From: Corynespora cassiicola
Taxonomy: Eukaryota > Ascomycota > Dothideomycetes > Pleosporales > Corynesporascaceae
Assembly (NCBI GenBank): GCA_022059125.1
Contig: JAEUWY010000002.1
Coordinates: 4,774,001-4,838,000, forward strand
Reading direction: 5' to 3'
Length of the DNA stretch: 64,000 nt
Position numbers and translations under genes: made by a program. Shown here in pieces: positions 61,955 to 64,000 of the stretch (position 1 is its first letter; every line of letters begins with the position of its first letter). A model generated the notes under the pieces. It had not been told where the DNA came from and did no database searches. It worked only from the letters and a program-made list of their open reading frames with translations.

Positions 61955-64000
61955 TCAGTTGGTTGCTCTAGTTAGCCTCCTCCGCTTATTTGCAGGAACT
62001 GCGACCATAGTATCACCCTTCCGCTTCCGGCAGGAACATCGGCCCAAATCCTCATGAGGATGTGTTTGATAACCATAGCTCCCAAACTCTAATTCTAAAC
62101 CCTGCTTCTTCACCAAGTGCGATATTCGCTGTGGGAATCCACTAATCTTGCATCTCCGAAGCTTATTAAATGCCAAATAGATGGAGAGCTCTTGATCCGG
62201 ATGGTACACCAAGAAAGATACATTCTTACGGTACCTGCCGCACATCGTACAGAGCGAGCGATCACTGATATTACCAAAATCAGTATCTTCAGTAGCAAAC
62301 GAAGCTAAGGGATATTCCTGTAAGACTCTTATCACGAAAGCTCGGATGTTAGGGCTACGGCAACGAATTGATCCATAGCATTGGTAGCCTTTTTTCCTGC
62401 GAACCGGCTTGCGAGAAAGTTCAAAGAAGAAAGAAGCGGCAAACAGCGCCTGTGTAATGCTCGTGAAATCGAATTCTTCCAGGAAACACGAAGCCCAGGT
62501 CTTGATATCGGATATCCGGGAAACGTCGTCCAATGTTGGCTCGGTATCCATAGGCATATTGATACGAAAATACTTACTACGTTTCTCTTCATCAACACGA
62601 TTTAGGTGATCGTTCCAGCTGTCCTGAGCATTCAGAAAAGCATTGAATAGCCGAAACAAACGCAGCAAAAATCGGTCTCGAAGTCTCAGTCTATGGGACG
62701 AGTTGGCCGCAGCGTTCTTGTCATATGCATAGCCTGTTCCAATGGAGATGGCTAGATCTACTTCACTGTCCCATATTGCTTTCGACTCCCATTCAGCTGG
62801 GTCTATTGGATTGTTATGTTTTCCAGCACCGCCATCTTGTACGTAACCCAGGCCATGGATGAACTTGGCTGGAAAGTAGGACGGAGCAGCGGAGGTAGCA
62901 CGTGCGCTAAAAGGTGTTAGAAATCAGTAAAGAGGAATTTTCTTAGACGTACGCATCGCAGATTCGGGTCTCGTGTGTAAACTGAGCAGGTCGGAAGTGC
63001 GTATAGCCTATTCTAGTTAGTTTCCATAGGATTAGAATCAAGTTTTACACTTGCCGCATTCCTTCCTTCGCGCAGCACCCCCGTTGTAATTCGAGAAGAT
63101 ACAAAGTTTTGAATCCGATACAGTCATTGAAGTGACGGCAAATTTGGCGCCGGAGCGTTTTGAGGAGCCATTACCGAACAGCAGAGTATCTATACCATAT
63201 GCCTCCTTCACGCATCTTTCCATTTCGCTCGCGCCGTATACACTGTCGGTCAACATCAGGGAAAGGAAACGATCAAAACTCGCCAAAAAAGAGGAATTGG
63301 TCGTGGAACGGTCGTAGAATACCCGTTTGGCGAGTGTCTCAAACGTAGATATACACTCTTCTATCGATTTCTGCAGGGAAAACATGAGTACAATCAGCCC
63401 GCCTGCACTTGTATTAGCAAAAGAACCTCAAGAAATAGGCGGTACGTACCTGAACTAGTCCCGAGAGTGAGATCGAACTCGTCATACACAGGGTAAGGCA
63501 GTCTAATCGTACGGTCTAAAGCATCTAATGCGAGCAGGGTAAAGACCCCTCTAATCCCGCCTCCATCCAATGTAAGAAGTCTTGTTCCTGCAGTTGGTGG
63601 TTTCAAACGGACCGTGAGTTCCCCCAACCATGGGCAAAGGAAGCATCCCGAGATAAGGTAGGTGTACTCCGGCTGGCCGAGTTTTTCACCCAATATACAG
63701 GTACACGTATCACAAAAACTATGACCGCATCCTAGAACATGCTCTGGCTTTTGCCTCAGGCAGAAAAGGCATGTTTTGGACGTCAGAAAGCATTTCCAGT
63801 CCGTATGCAGGGATCCAATGGTCGTCTTGTGCATTTCACATGCAGATGAAGTGCTGGAGAGAAATTTCTGATATATAGTTGAGTATTCAGCGCTCAAACG
63901 TTTGCACCACTCTATTGCGGAGGGATAATGGCAATCGTTGTGTTCCTGGAATGCCAATAGACAGAAAGAAGAATATAGGCTTTTGAAAATAGCATTCGGT
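61955..64000 (-). CDS. RING-type zinc finger plus patatin-like phospholipase (5' partial)
   Basis: The frame is open to the right edge, so the start may lie outside. At the N-terminal side a RING-like cluster reads CLFCLRQKPEHVLGCGHSFC, DTCTCILG. The patatin domain follows: LLTLDGGGIRGVFTLLALDA (oxyanion motif), LTLGTSSGG (GxSxG nucleophile; the intron after 63450 splits it) and, further on, YVQDGGAGKHNNP (catalytic Asp). Introns are visible near 63420, 63050, 62990 and 62920. The C-terminal part is Cys/Arg-rich with a nuclear-like basic end (VPANKRRRLTRATN). It should hydrolyse lipid acyl esters. Patatin domains also occur as effectors in fungal NLRs, but no NTPase domain is seen here. Confidence 0.85.

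Noticed and set aside
1..64000. CRISPR array or prokaryotic operon structure
   Set aside because: Introns, fungal families and repeat types show eukaryotic DNA. The tandem repeats are coding, not spacer-separated.

Overview
The window looks like nuclear DNA of a filamentous ascomycete (Pezizomycotina). Genes carry short introns of about 44-65 nt with GTANGT-like donors and CTAAC/CTGAT-like branch points. The families seen are fungal: STAND/NLR proteins, a FunK1 kinase, a DUF1996 protein, a ferric reductase, CorA-like proteins and Fot1/pogo transposons. Several C-to-T or G-to-A stop mutations resemble repeat-induced point mutation (RIP). The exact species cannot be read from the sequence.

The first 46 kb is accessory and dominated by NLR-type (STAND) genes. 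It holds the C-terminal WD40 half of one gene (1-2210). A large inverted duplication (arms 9045-13234 and 15034-20470) carries two head-to-head copies of a PNP_UDP/NB-ARC/TPR gene, with 4 TPR units in one copy and 14 in the other. A NACHT gene with about 31 near-identical 30/32-residue repeats lies at 24079-30478. A NACHT/ankyrin gene with about 24 near-identical ankyrin units (36714-42522) is head-to-head with a frameshifted NACHT/ankyrin gene (43173-45656). An ankyrin 3' relic sits at about 34200-34490. Four different repeat classes (WD40, TPR, a 'MALLLD' repeat, ankyrin) all show very high internal identity, as expected for fungal recognition domains under concerted evolution. Between the NLRs lie a FunK1 kinase, a trapped CorA-like gene, small coiled-coil and secreted proteins, a pogo transposase broken by a 184-bp insertion, and an intact pogo element with 49-bp perfect terminal repeats.

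A short conserved block recurs five times. Four of the copies lie just downstream of NLR or ankyrin genes or relics, on the expected strand. This is the least explained signal in the window.

From about 46 kb to the end the DNA is less repetitive. It carries two small MADS-derived proteins, a 450-bp AT-rich palindromic array, a poly-Glu protein, a 142-bp MITE, a DUF1996 secreted protein, a ferric reductase, a degenerate kinase-like protein, several coiled-coil or Myb-like unknowns, a single-pass membrane protein and a RING/patatin phospholipase gene that runs off the right edge.

The NLRs and the patatin-type enzyme belong to families linked to fungal nonself recognition and regulated cell death. 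The window is therefore best read as an NLR-rich hotspot that is duplicating, expanding its repeats and losing genes at the same time. Intron positions are read by eye and gene functions come from recognised motifs, so family-level calls are stronger than functional ones.
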